64,000 nt of DNA, from the NCBI GenBank assembly GCA_028015205.1, contig CM051510.1, forward strand, positions 32,736,580 to 32,800,579, written 5' to 3'. Source of the DNA: Mytilisepta virgata. Its lineage: Eukaryota; Mollusca; Bivalvia; Mytilida; Mytilidae. A program made the position numbers and the translations under genes. Shown in pieces: positions 34,315 through 47,305 of the stretch (the first letter of the stretch is position 1; every line of letters begins with the position of its first letter). The notes beneath the pieces were generated by a model. The model was not told where the DNA came from, searched no databases, and was given only the letters and a program-made list of their open reading frames with translations.

Positions 34315-34698
34315 GTACGTTAATTTAATATTAAATTTGTATTGTAGACATTGTAGATAAAGTATCAAGTTAGAACACAAGTAATCCAAAGAATTACATT
34401 AATATGAATCTCTTTAATAAATTTCATTAGCTTTGAACAGTATATTCCAATTATATTTAAAACAAAGATGAGGCTTGGCGAGGTTTCATAAAGCATCTCA
34501 ATTTTGAAAATTTTCTCAACACAAATAATGACCAATCAAATCATTGGAAATTAAAATTTTACGAAAAAATCGAAATCTTTAGAAGTTTTATGAATCTCAG
34601 GTTTGAAACTCAAAATTCTTGGAATTCACACCTCCTTCAGAAAGTATCACTGCCTTTTTTTTCATTCTTTTTAAAGATTTTTTGTCATGTACAATATG

Positions 34699-34958
34699 GA
34701 GTCCTCGGTGGCCGAGTGGTCTAGGTAGTTCGTCATGACTACTAATGATCACTAGCCTGTCAACACTGCGTTTGTGAGTTCGAATCTGACCTGTGGCGGG
34801 GTGTGTTCGACTCTGATCTAAATTGACTAGGATTACCAATTTTCTTACCGAAGGTCGGTGGTTCTCTCCCGGTACTCAGGCTTCCTCCACCAACAAAAAC
34901 TGGCGGCCGCGAAATAGCCAAATGTGCTGAAAACGGCATAAAATTCCAACTAAACAAA
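34699..34958 (+). mobile_element. tRNA-derived SINE, copy 4
   Basis: Same family as the 5244 SINE. CATGTACAATATG (34686-34698) and CATGTATAATATG (34959-34971) form a 13-bp target duplication with one change. It lies in intron 13. Confidence 0.9.
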
Positions 34959-34971
34959 CATGTATAATATG

Positions 34972-37900
34972 TTATTTTTTAAAGAGTAATATAAAATGTT
35001 GAAATATTCATCCCACCATGCAGCATCAATTGAATAAAAATGAGGAGAAATAAAAGTCGATTTGATATAATGGCCTTGTACATGTAAATGATTTTAGAGG
35101 AAGTACGTGTAATATATTAAGCTTGTTTGATTATGTTAAGAATTAGAATATGTGTCAGAGTTCTTGAGCAATTTTTACACTCTTTGGCAAATGCAAAATA
35201 TAAAAAATTATATTAATCTTAGACACGAGCACAACAATGCACATGCACAATTTTTGTGATACGATTCACCTGCAGAGGGCAAATTTCTAATGAAGATATA
35301 GATGTAATAAATAAAGATATCTTGAATATTTTAATGTATTATTTTAAGAATTACAAAATCTTATTATTTTGTAATAATTTTTGTAGTTTAGCAGCAAAGG
35401 AAGCATGTGAAAATAAAATAAGTAAAACTGAGTGAAATGAGGAGGAGTGTTGTAATGTTTCTAGTGATTCTTAGGAATGAGAATGCTACCTCTAAGATGA
35501 CGTATATGTTAGTGAATAATCTCTTTGCCAATTTGATTATAATTTCTGTGAATCTTTCCAGCCACAGTGCAAAATATTTAAATATATAGTTATGATTTTG
35601 TATTGTTATGACTATAAAGTTACAAGTATGAAATTTTTTCTTCATTTTATAAAGATAATAGAAAATATTAATGCATGTTTTCTTTCCTATTTTTATAAAA
35701 GATATACCAATCTTGATTTTGTATCACCTCATTCCACCGTAGCCATAAACACAAGTAGTCTTGTTGCACCAAGCATGTCATTGTTGTAATAATGTTGTTA
35801 TTTATTTTTTGTTCTCTTTATGTGTCCACCACAATTTTTGGTAAGTTAACACGATTTTAAGTTGTAGTTTTGTTTCCTCTGCTGTGTATTCCTTTGTATT
35901 CTCAGTTCATTGTCAATCACATCATGAACACAAATATTTTGTCATTTCAGAATACATTATGAGTACATGTATATAAATAATTAAAAATGGGGTGTCAAGT
36001 GTTCTTAATTGGTGAAAAAAAAATAAGGATTTTTATCAATAGACCAAATTTCCTTATTGTCTTGACCTCACCAACTTAAGCACCAGATGAATAAGTGTTA
36101 ATTTCTGTATTAATTTTAAACCCCCGCACCCCTCTCCATATGAAAAAAAAAATTAAATTATTAAAGTTTGATACACAGATACACAATCCTTAATTTACTA
36201 CATATAATGGATGTTTTGGATTAATCTCTTTTAAGTAAATTTGTCACAAAAAAATTGGAAGCCAAAAATGAAATCATCAGAATATGGAAAATTCCTTTAT
36301 TTGTTTGGTAAAGTGTGGCAGATGGACATTCCGGCTTATCCAGACCGTGATAACGGAAAATCTATTTTCTGTCATTCAAACAGCTTCTCGTTCTATTTTG
36401 ATTTGAAAAAAAAAACGTAGTCAATCCTTGAATTCAAGTACAAGGACCATCCATAAAAACATATATCCAAAGGTCTTTTGTAAATGATGACAAACAAGCG
36501 TTAGTTGTGTTGTACAAATTTTAATGTTCAGACGATTTTGTCATACACATTCATTTTGAATTAGTCACTTTATATAGATATAATTATAACCCTCTTAAAT
36601 GTCACGATTTGAAGTCAGTTCTTAATGTATTACTGTATATAAGTGAAAAAATATTATCATCAGCTTTTCAACTGTTCACCAAGCAAAGTCAATAAAATTA
36701 TCATTTTATTTGCCTTGAAGAAATAGACATGTATATTAAATATACACAAAAAATGGATCAGTGATTTTAACTATGATTCCTTCAATTTGTCCTTGTAATC
36801 CCCAGAAAAAGTTCAAATGATCTTGAATACATTATGTAAAACAGTTTTTGAAAAAAAATTTCAACATTGTAGTCAGTTTTATTATAGACAACACAGTAGT
36901 CATTTAATCATTTGTTAATCTACTTGACTTCTGTATTACATGGTCAACTACTGAGTTCATACCTAGGTCATCAGGATCATACATACAAATTCATGTGGTG
37001 CAACAGTTTTCGACAAAATTTTTTGCTTTCATATTAATAGTAGCTTTCAAAGAAGCATGTAACATGTTACTTATATCATTTTAAATAATCTGTCCATAGA
37101 CTTCATCTCTATGTATTCATCAGCTTCTACTTTTTTGTAGAAAAGACTTTTTACTTTTTAAAAATTTAACTTTAGCTATTTTTAATAGGAGATCCTAGCA
37201 CTGAGCACACACACGTACATGAACATATTTGTTGTACTTTATAAAAACCAATCACTTTACAATTGCACAAGATGACATAAGAACCAAATTCCCACATAAT
37301 TGACAATGTCTGTTTTTGTATGATAAAAATTAGATAAAATGTGTTGATAAATGATATCTTGAATTTTTTCTAGCTTTATTTTATGAGTATTGAATATTGA
37401 ATTGTGTATTTTAATGGAAAGAAGAGATGTCAATTTAAATTCAAAATCCTTGCATGCACACAAAAAGAATTTAGGAAAGAAACAGAGCTTTTAGTGCTGT
37501 TCCTGATCTCAAAGTCATAGTAAGGCCATTAATACAGAGCAAAATCTTGCATGCCACTGCAAGTCCAAAATACCCTACTAGGTTTGAACAAAATTCCTTG
37601 CTAAAGGACATGGTATGATTTGGCCTGATATTTGCCCCTTTGAATTCCAAAATCAAAAAGTAATGAAAACCCTACTCTAAGCTATCATTAAGTACTCCTA
37701 AAATGTTGTATTTTAAGGAACATGTTTTGTTTTCAACAAGAAATGTCTGCAGGAGTGGCAATATGCTGTCAAAGATGGCTAATTTTGAAGAAATCAATAA
37801 AAAAAACAGCAAATTTTGCTTATTTTTGGACCTTTGAATTAAAATTTTGATATGAGCAACAGCCTTGCCCAAAAATATATTTCACTAAAATGTGTCTTTA

Positions 37901-39137
37901 TGTAAGACAAATATTATGTTAAATTTTTTTTTGGCAAGGCTGTTGACCAAAATCTAAGGTGAAAACACTCAATTTTTTTGTCAAATCCTTGAATTTTGCA
38001 AACATGCATGATGAGCTGTTTATCATGGGAGGGAATTTTGTACAATGATTGATAGATTGTTAAAGTTTGATCATTAATTGATAAAAAAAAAATACAAATT
38101 TGATGAATCTGAAATCTTACTTTTATTTTTTCATGTTGGATGGGGCCAAACAATGGTTGAAATCATACCTTCTCCTTTTGATCATGTTACCATACATATT
38201 TGATATTGAAGTTCTGGGCCAATATGAATAAGAAATATTTGCTCTGTCCTAAGATGGTTTTGGCTATAACTTTTTTGGTAATTTGGCTTTGCCTTGGGCA
38301 CATCTCTTGAGTTGATCAAATGTGCATATCTGCATTAAAATATTTAATGTAAGGGAGACAATCCAGACTTCTCTGACACTGGTTTTGGATTATAATTATT
38401 TCAGTAGGGCACATTGTAGATAGATAGCTGTCTAGGTAATTTTATTTCTGCTATACTATAAAGGCTAGGTTTTCTTTTCATTAGCAAAACAGGGAAAAAC
38501 TCAAAATGTCTGTAAGTGACAGTTTCAGAACGGGATTTCAATAATAGTATTCGTTACCTTTACTAATAGTTTGTTTATGCATCCTGACCTAACTGAAATG
38601 TCTGAGAACTCATATTAATATTTATTATTTCACATTTTCATGGAAAGAACCTACTAAATCATTGTTGAACATGGTGTATCATGTAATTAGAATTGGTTTT
38701 CAGATAAATTAAAGCAGAAAAATTTGAATATTGATTAATGTTTTATAATCATTTCATTGGTTCACGACATCTGTCTAAGCATGGCAGTAATGTCTTGTCT
38801 TAGCATGATATATATGCATGTAAAGGTTTTGTAAAAGGAAAATAAATAAGATATTTGTTGCTAACAACATAGAATATTATTTTGATAACAGCTTTCTCCA
38901 AGAATAAAAGTTTTGAAAGTACAACCAAAAAGAAGGTTATTAACAATTCACATTGCTTAATTGATATAAATGATAATGCCTATCTATCTAAATATAAAAT
39001 TTATGAAGATTTTTTTTCTTTGTTATTTTAAGTATAATATATGCACTTGATTTTCAGAAATTGTATAGTAAAGTAGGAAAGATAACTCTATCTTGCCCTA
39101 ACAAAATACATTTTATAAGTGATGGTTTATTTTACAG
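34972..39137 (+). other. Intron 13, right part: no gene recognised
   Basis: This 4.2-kb AT-rich stretch lacks convincing exons. Open frames are short and composed of Ile, Lys, Phe and Asn codons, as expected by chance. No tandem array or inverted repeat stands out. Confidence 0.6.
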
Positions 39138-39230
39138 ACAATAAAGGAGATGGCAGCACGTGATAAAATCAGCCAAGATTTGTCTTCATGTATACTGATG
39201 GTGAATCTTGACTCTGCCCGAGAACTTCCT
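39138..39230 (+). CDS. ESYT2-like: E-Syt coding exon 14: start of C2B
   Basis: Residues 437-467 end in CILMVNLDSARELP, the first strand of C2B. The exon stops exactly at the top loop that follows 'Leu-Pro'. The acceptor is TTTTACAG and the donor GTAAGT, phase 0. The following 3.7-kb intron contains the candidate cassette microexon. Confidence 0.95.
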
Positions 39231-41513
39231 GTAAGTAAATTTGGGAAATGAATATCTTTTTATTTTAAATGTAAGCCAGATATAAAATATATTTGCCTAA
39301 TGTGTGTTTAGTAATAATTAACAGATATTTTTTCAAAATTTGGTTTTCAGAATAATTTCTTTGATGTTGACACTTGTCCTGAGGCATCCTTCTTAGAAAG
39401 ACTTCTGCATGTAAACTCAAAAATTTTCATATGATAAAATGCAATAAATGCTTTTTTTGAGAGGACACCATTGTAACAAAAAGAAATGAAAAAGAAAAAA
39501 ACAATTGAAAAATAAAAAAAATTGTCTGACTTCAGATTTTTTTAAGACTTGTGGCTCCAAACAGTGATCAAGGAAATTTTGGTTCCTGTCACTCCTATAG
39601 CTTCTTATTGTTGAAATGTGTCTCAAGACAAGTTTCTAAGTACATGTATACTAATATAGACTAACACATATAAAGTAGATAGTAAATCTAGAATTATTAT
39701 TTCATTAGATTTCCAGATTAACAATACCTACTGTCTTGAAATCTTAGTTCATTGAATGAATTTTTGGCATTTTGAAAGTCTAAATTCTAGAATATCAAAC
39801 AACTTTTTGTTTGTTAATTAACTTTGATGATAAAAATTTTACCTTTGTTTAGAAAGGTAATATTTTTTATGATAAATATGAAATTTAATTGGGAATTTCT
39901 TATACAAAAATAAATGCACTAAAAAATTTGTTAATATTATAAATTTGAAATGACTAACTCAGACCCATCTTAAAACTTGTAACAGTATTATTTTATTTAT
40001 TTTTCATACATTTTTTTCTTGTACCAATTAATCAGCAATCACAGAAGTTAAAAAAAAAAAAGAAAACGAGTTAATTGTTAAAAATTCTCACTTTCTTTTC
40101 CTTGTTCATATGTATTTCAAGTGCATGGCAATGTCCCTCACTCTCTTCATGAATTTAATTTGTTTCAACATGGAAGGACTGGCATCCATTCTCCTTCGTA
40201 ATTTCATTCCTGCCTGAATGTATGGGGCTATCTTTGAAGTCTGCTATCTTGCTTCGCCTACCTTTTAGGTAGCTCTTTTTCTCCGGTCACAAACAGTAGA
40301 CATGTTGTAAACATGTAAACAGAAATACCTGACATATTTCGTATGAAGTCAAAGTATACCAGAGATAATGGAGTGGCAGATTCCTTTACATTACAGTAAA
40401 TTATATTGGCTATTTTTGATTGGAACCATATGATTTTCAATATGGACATCATAATGTTCAATATCATACAAAGGTCTTTAATAAAAATCAGCAGTTGTCA
40501 CTCGGACGAGTAGGATATGAGCAACTTAGGGCCTCATTGACGATCTGGGCTCAATTGTTCAAAAGTTAATCACTTTTTTCACTTTCCATTATTTCGATTG
40601 TAAAGTAATATTTCTATACAATATTTTGCATAGACACACAAAGTCGTAGGATTAACCCATCAGAAAATTTTCAGTCCTTAGGCATAACCAAAGAAGCCAA
40701 AATTTGAAACTGAAAATTGTAGTTAACTTTTGAACAACTGGGTCCAGACCACCGAATTTCAAACACTGAAGATGTATTGAACAAAATCGGGTGGGCTCAA
40801 TTATGTTATAATAAGTTACGATTTAGCTAATTGCATCTGTCAGCAAAACAGTAGGACAATTCAGACTGAATTAGATATTAAAATTATGATAAATATGTTC
40901 TGCACCCAGAGGTTTACAGACAGTAGACATTAATGACTGTATAAAAATTATCATTGTAAGGATGTATCAACATAAAGCCTTGTGTACTGTAGTACTCTGA
41001 ACAAACATCGTGGAAAACTTAGCAAATTCAACAGATGACTTCAGGGTATAAATTATTCAGCTGAAATCAATTTATTTTTGGTAGAATGTCAGTGTTGAGT
41101 CTGACAAATTTAAAGTTGGGTTCAATTTTATGTATGATTTCAATATAAGGATTTTATTAGATCTCATCATATCTACTATCAATTAAAACAGGGTTTCATT
41201 AAACATTTATTATTGGTAGGTAATCTGTTTTTTTTTTCCACAGAAGTTGTTTTGAAATCTTTGTAAATTAAAACTGACTTTGAAAAGTGCAGATCAAATC
41301 CAAATTATTTGTACAATTTCATAGTACAACCAATTATGTAACTAAATATTTAGATCTTTTATTGATTTTCTTCCGTTTTGAATTTGACGTTAAGCATCAT
41401 CAAAATCAGTGTATGAATCTGCATTTTTCAAAATATTTTGAAGTTAATTTATTGATATTTACTGTTTGTTGTTTCATTTTAATGCAATGGTTTTAATGGA
41501 TTTGTCTTTTTAG

Positions 41514-41543
41514 CGAGATTTTTATTTCGATGGTGTTCAGATG
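41514..41543 (+). CDS. ESYT2-like: Candidate cassette microexon (10 residues) in a C2B top loop
   Basis: A 30-nt open segment is framed by a good acceptor (TTTGTCTTTTTAG) and donor (GTAATG). It is phase 0 on both sides, so it fits exactly between exons 14 and 16. It would add RDFYFDGVQM between Leu-Pro and Arg-Gly-Lys-Lys of C2B, with two acidic and three aromatic residues. I recall human ESYT2 isoforms that differ by an insert at this same loop, which supports a cassette role. Transcript support was not available, so inclusion is unproven. Confidence 0.5.
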
Positions 41544-42905
41544 GTAATGAAAATATTTTATTGTCTCTCAAGTACAATGAATACCTTTAAATTTATATTC
41601 ACAGCAATTCATGTTTATGTACAAAAAGGCATTTTGACCTTTCCTTTCTGTGAATATGTATACACTTAAAATGCTTAGCATTGTAAAAGACTTACACTCC
41701 ACATACATACAGCAGGCAAATAGAAAGAAAATACTGCATATTCATAAATCCAATTTTTTTTTAAGTGTACAGCTTTCTAAATTTGCATGTGCAGTCACAA
41801 TAAAAGTAAATATTTATAGACAGAACTTTTTATAATTTCATGTTACTTATCAGACTAAGATTAATTACCAAACACACTAGTTCTTTTTTCATTTATGTAT
41901 TATTTGTGGTTTTGAATGTTTAATGGGGTTTTTAAATTCAGGGAAATTTATATTAAGAAATATGCACAATTGAGGAGCCTTAAGCTATTTTAACCACGCT
42001 TTATAGATATACAATCATACCTGTTTGTTTGGAATTAGAAGAAGGAATTTTTGAATTTACCCAGCTGTAATTGGAATATATTCTGTGAATGTTGTATACA
42101 AAAGCATGATCATGTATTTTAATTTAGAAAATCATTTCAAAATTTATACATTGTATTGCATGCTAGAATATATATTTTGACAATTGCATAACAGAAATAA
42201 TTCATTTCAGCATATTATAATCATATTGATTGGGGTATTACATAGTTTAAACTTGTGTAGTTGAACATTACCAAAATATTGCTCTTTTGTAAAATCTCCC
42301 CTTTATCCTTCTTCATACTGTCTTATATCTAGTATAAGGGCACTTGTTTGATATAAAATATTATTGTTGATTCGATTATTCCATCTGTGTCTGACATCAC
42401 ATAGCAAGGACAGCAATAGAAAAGTTTTCATTGTCAGACTTCTTCGCTGGAAATTTCACAAATTCATATAAATCTCCATATGAATTTTTAATATATATAT
42501 TTTGGACCTGGGTGAAAACCCAGTGTTAATCTATTAACAGAAGAGAAAGGTACTGTATTTTGGAAAGTTCATGTTCTGCTGTACATGTATTGTGAAAATT
42601 CAGAAAATTTAGACGTAAGATAATTTGATTGCTTGAATAACAAGGAACATACGTACATTTTTAATTTAAGGGAAAGTTAGTCCCAGTTATCAAAATTATT
42701 AATAAAATGGTTTGTACTTTTGTTCTGTAGGAAAGATCTGTTTACAAAATGTTTCTTTCTCACATGAAAAGATGAAAATTTGAAATTTAGATGCATGAGA
42801 ATTTTCATTGCTTTAATAATAAGTAACATACATTGTTAATTTAAGGCATGAGGTAGTCCCAGTCATAAAAGACTTGTTTAAGAACCTTTTATTTTATGTT
42901 TTTAG

Positions 42906-43067
42906 AGAGGGAAGAAACAAATGGCAGAACCCAGCCCATATGTTAAACTGAGCCTTGGACAGAAGAAGTATGACAGTAGTATAAAATATGATACTGATGA
43001 ACCAAGATGGGAACAGAACTTCAGGTTCCTGGTCCATAATCCACACTCACAGAATCTGGAGTTAGAA
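42906..43067 (+). CDS. ESYT2-like: E-Syt coding exon 16: C2B body
   Basis: Residues 468-521 begin RGKKQMAEPSPYVKLSLGQK and end HSQNLELE. The usual Asp of the 'D-P-Y' C2 motif is Ser477 (SPY), so this C2 domain has lost a canonical Ca2+ ligand, as reported for other E-Syt C2B domains. The acceptor is TTTTTAG. The true donor is GTAAGT at 43068; the reading frame runs on to 43286 but that part is intronic. Confidence 0.94.
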
Positions 43068-43367
43068 GTAAGTGCCTGTAGTACACGGAGAAAGGCTCTT
43101 CAGATAAATTCTGATATAATGTTCTTCAAACGCTTTGAGTCCATACATGTGGTAAAATTTACATATTTTGAAATCCACTCTGGGATGGTTGTATACTGTA
43201 TTTGTTTTGTTAGAATAGAAATAGTTCATGGTGGCCAGAATTATAATGATTGTACCACTTGCTGGTCCTTTATGCCAAATATTTAACCTGTAGTAAAATC
43301 AATATAAATTAATTCCCTCATTAATTATTAAACAGAGAAAGGAACAAAATTCATAATCTGTGACAAA

Positions 43368-43452
43368 CAAGTTTTTTAGTTCACTCAGGCTACTATACTG
43401 AATGAATACCTTTACAAGTTTTTTAGTTCACTCAGGCTACTATACTGTCAAT
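43368..43452. repeat. Tandem duplication in intron 16
   Basis: ACAAGTTTTTTAGTTCACTC with its continuation CAGGCTACTATACTG occurs twice, about 45 bp apart. Short and simple; probably a replication slip. Confidence 0.8.
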
Positions 43453-44307
43453 ATACTTTTATCTTGAATGCATGGCTATCCTAAATGTTGATGTCACTAT
43501 AACCATCATAAGACCCTAATATTGTGATTATAATACTTCATGCAAAGAATTCATCTAACTTAAAATTAATTCACTTTTCTCATGTAAAAAAGTGCATTGC
43601 TGACTGAGACATTTCTTACTGTAAATATTCATGAAAAGCGCTCTATTCTTGTAACCGTTAATGAACACAAAAACTCACGCGACATATAAAGCCACACGTG
43701 GACATATTACTGTAGTTCATATGCCGTATTTGCTGGATAGGTTGGAATTTATATGCGAATTATTAATGTACCAAATATCACAGTAGTTTCTGGCATGAAG
43801 TATAATAATTGTTAATGCAATTCCTGTATATACATGTACATATGTTTCAATGAAATATAAGAAGCAAAAATTTAAACGAGAGGGCTTTATTATTGCACTC
43901 TTCATGATCACCCTGTCACCTTTTTCTGCATTCTGCATTAAAAAAAATTGCACTAATTTCTGAATTTATAGTATTACATAACTATTTGATATTTCTTAGT
44001 AAAATTGTATACTATACATGATATGCATTTATGTACATTTTATTACTATTGTTTGTTCATTGTTATGTACTGATGATAGTCCAATGTTGGACTTCTATTT
44101 GAATAAAGTTGATTTGATTTGATTTTATGTACTATTATTGATTTCTTCAGTTTTTTAACTGAAAAAAAAACATCTAGTGCCAAAGAACTGGAAATGAATA
44201 TGGTTATGTAATAGATATTAAAAGACCTTAAGTTTGAACCTAAAGTTCATCTTACAACAAAAGTAGTAACATATTGTAAGTACTAGAGATTTTCTTGTAT
44301 TCTTCAG

Positions 44308-44457
44308 GTAATGGACAGTAAATCTAAGAACAGCCTGGGTGATATTAAAGTTCCTTTGAAAGACTTGTTATTGGAGCCTGATTTGATCATTGATAAATTC
44401 TACAATCTTAAGAACTCTGGAGCAACAAGTCAAGTTAGAATGAGATTATGTTTGAGG
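44308..44457 (+). CDS. ESYT2-like: E-Syt coding exon 17: end of C2B
   Basis: Residues 522-571 begin VMDSKSKNSLGDIKVPLKDL. The loop-3 acidic set is reduced to Asp524, with Ser and Lys where C2A has Asp, which again suggests a Ca2+-independent structural C2. The acceptor is TTCTTCAG and the donor GTAAGA, phase 0. Confidence 0.94.
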
Positions 44458-44699
44458 GTAAGATTTTTATTTTTGACTATATATTCCATGCATGACAAAT
44501 TGGTTTTGATTTAGAGTTGTTTGTACCTAAAAATTTAAATAAAAAGGATATTGCCATTGGTGTCTAATTTCTTGCATTATTTCCCACCACAATAGGAGAT
44601 TATCAGATTAAATTGAATGCTCATTTCCTGCAAACAGAAACTTCAGTAAAAAGTTGAAGCATGTATGTCTACGCTTGATATTGTAATCACATACCAAGA

Positions 44700-45210
44700 A
44701 AAAAAATTGAGAAAAGTACAAAGTATCACTGACTATTGGTTGGTACTCTGTCTGTCTGTCTGTCCATCAGCACACTACAGTTTTCCTGATGTTTTTCAGA
44801 AACTGTTTAACCAATTGATCTTATTTTTGGTATATAAGATTATAATGATGAGCTACAGATCAAGTTTGTGTTTTACATGATCAGATAATTATTGTGAGAG
44901 TTATTGCCCTTCGAAATAGGAATTGTCAAAACATTAGTTTTACAGACTTTTTTCACAAACCCTTTAATCAGCTGATCTTATTTTTGGTAGTGATGAGCTA
45001 CAAATCAAGTTTGAGTTTTACGCTGATTGAATCATTTTTGTGAGAGTTATTGCCCTTGGAAAAAGGAATTATTGCCAAAATATTAGTTTTCCGGACTTTT
45101 TTGCAATTTTTACCCTTTTACCAACTGATTTTATTTTTGGTATCTGAGCTGAAAATGATGAGCTACAGAAAAGGTTTGAATTATTGTAGCCCTTGCAAAG
45201 ATAGTTTCAG
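44700..45210. repeat. Three diverged tandem units (about 165-170 bp) in intron 17
   Basis: GTGAGAGTTATTGCCCTT near 44895 and 45036, and CTTATTTTTGGTA with GATGAGCTACA near 44820, 44970 and 45130, mark repeated units. It resembles a worn core array of the element class seen elsewhere in this gene, without recognisable capping hairpins. Confidence 0.6.
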
Positions 45211-45515
45211 GATTTTTAGGAATCACTCTGTTCTCTGCATCCGATTGACATTTGGTGTGTTTTCTCACAGCTCCACCCGTTAGCGGTCATTGTTTTGCTC
45301 AGCAATACTCTTAGAATGCTTGTTTTAGCATAAAATCTGGAAAAAAACCACTTAATTTTATGGGCCATATAAATTAAAAAGAGAAAGAAAAAAGAAAAAT
45401 CATTATTTCTTAAGAGTGCTTTCAGTACTACATATAAATTTTTATTAAACAAAATAAAAAAAACATTTACAGTTATTAAGTTTATTGCATTGCCTTTCAT
45501 TTGTATTTTTAAAAG

Positions 45516-45811
45516 ATCCTGACCACAGAGTATAATGAGGAAATGATGGATGACACTGCAGTCATCTCAAGTAAGATAGAAGACATTGGCCAATCAGAAT
45601 CTCCGTCTAGCTCTGTTGATCCAGCTAAACCAACCACACCACAAAAAACTGATGGTAAACCGACAACACCTGAAGAGGTTGTTAAAGTAGAGAGGACTAG
45701 TAAGGTTGCAAATAAGCCACCAGAAGGACAGCTGATACCACCCATGGATGCATCTACACCTGTCAAAGACTCAGATTTGAGACAGAGGAAATCAGGATCT
45801 ACTTCTCCCAC
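45516..45811 (+). CDS. ESYT2-like: E-Syt coding exon 18: disordered linker between C2B and C2C
   Basis: Residues 572-670 are rich in Ser, Thr, Pro, Lys and Glu, with repeated Thr-Pro and Ser-Pro sites (for example KPTTPQK, KPTTPEE, DASTPVKD, GSTSPT). This fits the flexible linker that carries C2C to the plasma membrane in E-Syt2/3, and the S/T-P sites are candidate proline-directed kinase targets. The acceptor is TTTTTAAAAG (weak) and the donor GTATGT. The last codon is split. Confidence 0.9.
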
Positions 45812-46137
45812 GTATGTATTGGTATATAGTTTAGTAGATATTTAAATATTTTTTTAACTATACTCAAGAAAATAAGCAGTGTTTTGATTCATCTCTTAGT
45901 TGCAGTTAAGTTTAGCAGGTTTAATTCTAAGAGGCCCATAAATATTATTGAATTTGAATTATTAATGATTGATTTGAAGTGATTTTTTATTTAAACCCTC
46001 CCCCCCCCCTTCCCCGAAAAAAAAAAAAATGATCTCAGCTTTGGTCCAAACAGTGATAAAAGAAAATCCTGTTTCCTGTCCCCTGTACATCTTCTTTCTA
46101 TATATACTGCTTACTATTGCATCATATCTATTTTTAG

Positions 46138-46236
46138 AGCAAATCCTGGAGGACAGTATGGCAGAGGTAGAATACAAGTAACATTTAGATACTCCACACA
46201 GAGACAGAGACTCGTTGTAGTTGTACATAAATGTGT
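46138..46236 (+). CDS. ESYT2-like: E-Syt coding exon 19: start of C2C
   Basis: Residues 670-703 include GRGRIQVTFRYSTQRQRLVV and end VVHKC, the first strands of C2C. The acceptor is ATTTTTAG. The donor GTAAGT at 46237 is repeated 41 bp downstream within a tandem duplication. Use of the second site would put an immediate stop codon in frame. Confidence 0.93.
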
Positions 46237-46466
46237 GTAAGTACAAAAGTAGTACATGTATATGTACATAAATGTGTGTAAGTATCATATAATTACCTTA
46301 GTCTTTAGATTATCAATGTCTTCAAGCTAATCAGAAGTGCTCTTGTTATATACATGTATGTATCAACGTAAATATAGCGTCCTTGACATATTCATGTATC
46401 AGGGTGGGATCAAATCTGTTTGACGTCATATTGCAGCAATACCGATAATTCTAAAGGCTTAAGCAG

Positions 46467-47305
46467 ATATACTGTGGATTCATTAATTTTCGTTGTATAC
46501 CAATTTTCGTGGTTTTCGTGTGTCCCAGTAAACCACGAATTTAAATATCCAACGAAAAGTAATATTTTTTCTTCAGCTTAAATGCACTGAAGGTTTTGAT
46601 GTACCTATCCGAGACAACATTGAAGAATTACATTTTTACGTTTTTACAGCATGTACTTGGATACTGACATATGATGAGTCAGCTATATCCATAGAGGATA
46701 TAAATGTTTCATGTAATTTTCTCTTTGGTAACATATAAACGCTCAAATAATTTTCTTTTAAAATATCTTGACTGTCGCGGAATTCACTTCCAGTTTTTTT
46801 ATTCAAACATTCAATAAAAATATTAATCCTAAATAGGTCTAAACAATACAGACTTTCTCATAAATTACAGTAAAAACATCTTGTCAAAAGATAATAGAGC
46901 AGAAATTATTGGTCGTAATCGGATTAAATATATATGTATATGCCCAGAGGTATTTGGTGACAAGTGATTGCAATTTTTTCAATACATCTTTCACACCTGA
47001 TTAGCCTAACAAGTAAATAATTAAGGATTTTGTTAATCATGTTAAATTCATGAAAAATTTGAGGAATCTGTTTGTTAGACTTTTGTTTTATAAGCGCTTA
47101 AAATCAATACTTTACTGTACAATATCAAAGTCTGATCGGCACGTTTTGTCGAAGTATTTTGTTGATTTATGATATGCCAAGCCACAAATGTAAGTATTTC
47201 AACAACTTTAGATTTTTTTCTCTAAGCCAGCAATCCACGAATTTATGTATCCCACGAAATGCCTTTTTTTCTCTATCCACAAAAATAAATGAATCCACAG
47301 TATAT
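46467..47305. mobile_element. 839-bp element with about 29-bp inverted ends, intron 19
   Basis: The left end ATATACTGTGGATTCATT continues with ATTTTCGTTG, and the right end in reverse complement is ATATACTGTGGATTCATT followed by TATTTTTGTGG, about 26 of 29 identical. CCACGAATTTA occurs inside both ends as a subterminal repeat. There is no coding capacity. The target duplication is unclear, perhaps TA or ATAT. Confidence 0.7.

Noticed and set aside
43068..43286. Extension of the exon 16 reading frame beyond 43067
   Set aside because: A strong GTAAGT donor lies at 43068 and the next family-conserved sequence resumes in frame at 44308, so the extension is intron read-through.
45509..45811. 100-codon minus-strand frame opposite exon 18
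   Set aside because: It mirrors a low-complexity Ser/Thr/Pro-coding exon; the complement of such sequence is commonly open. The plus strand has splice borders and phase.
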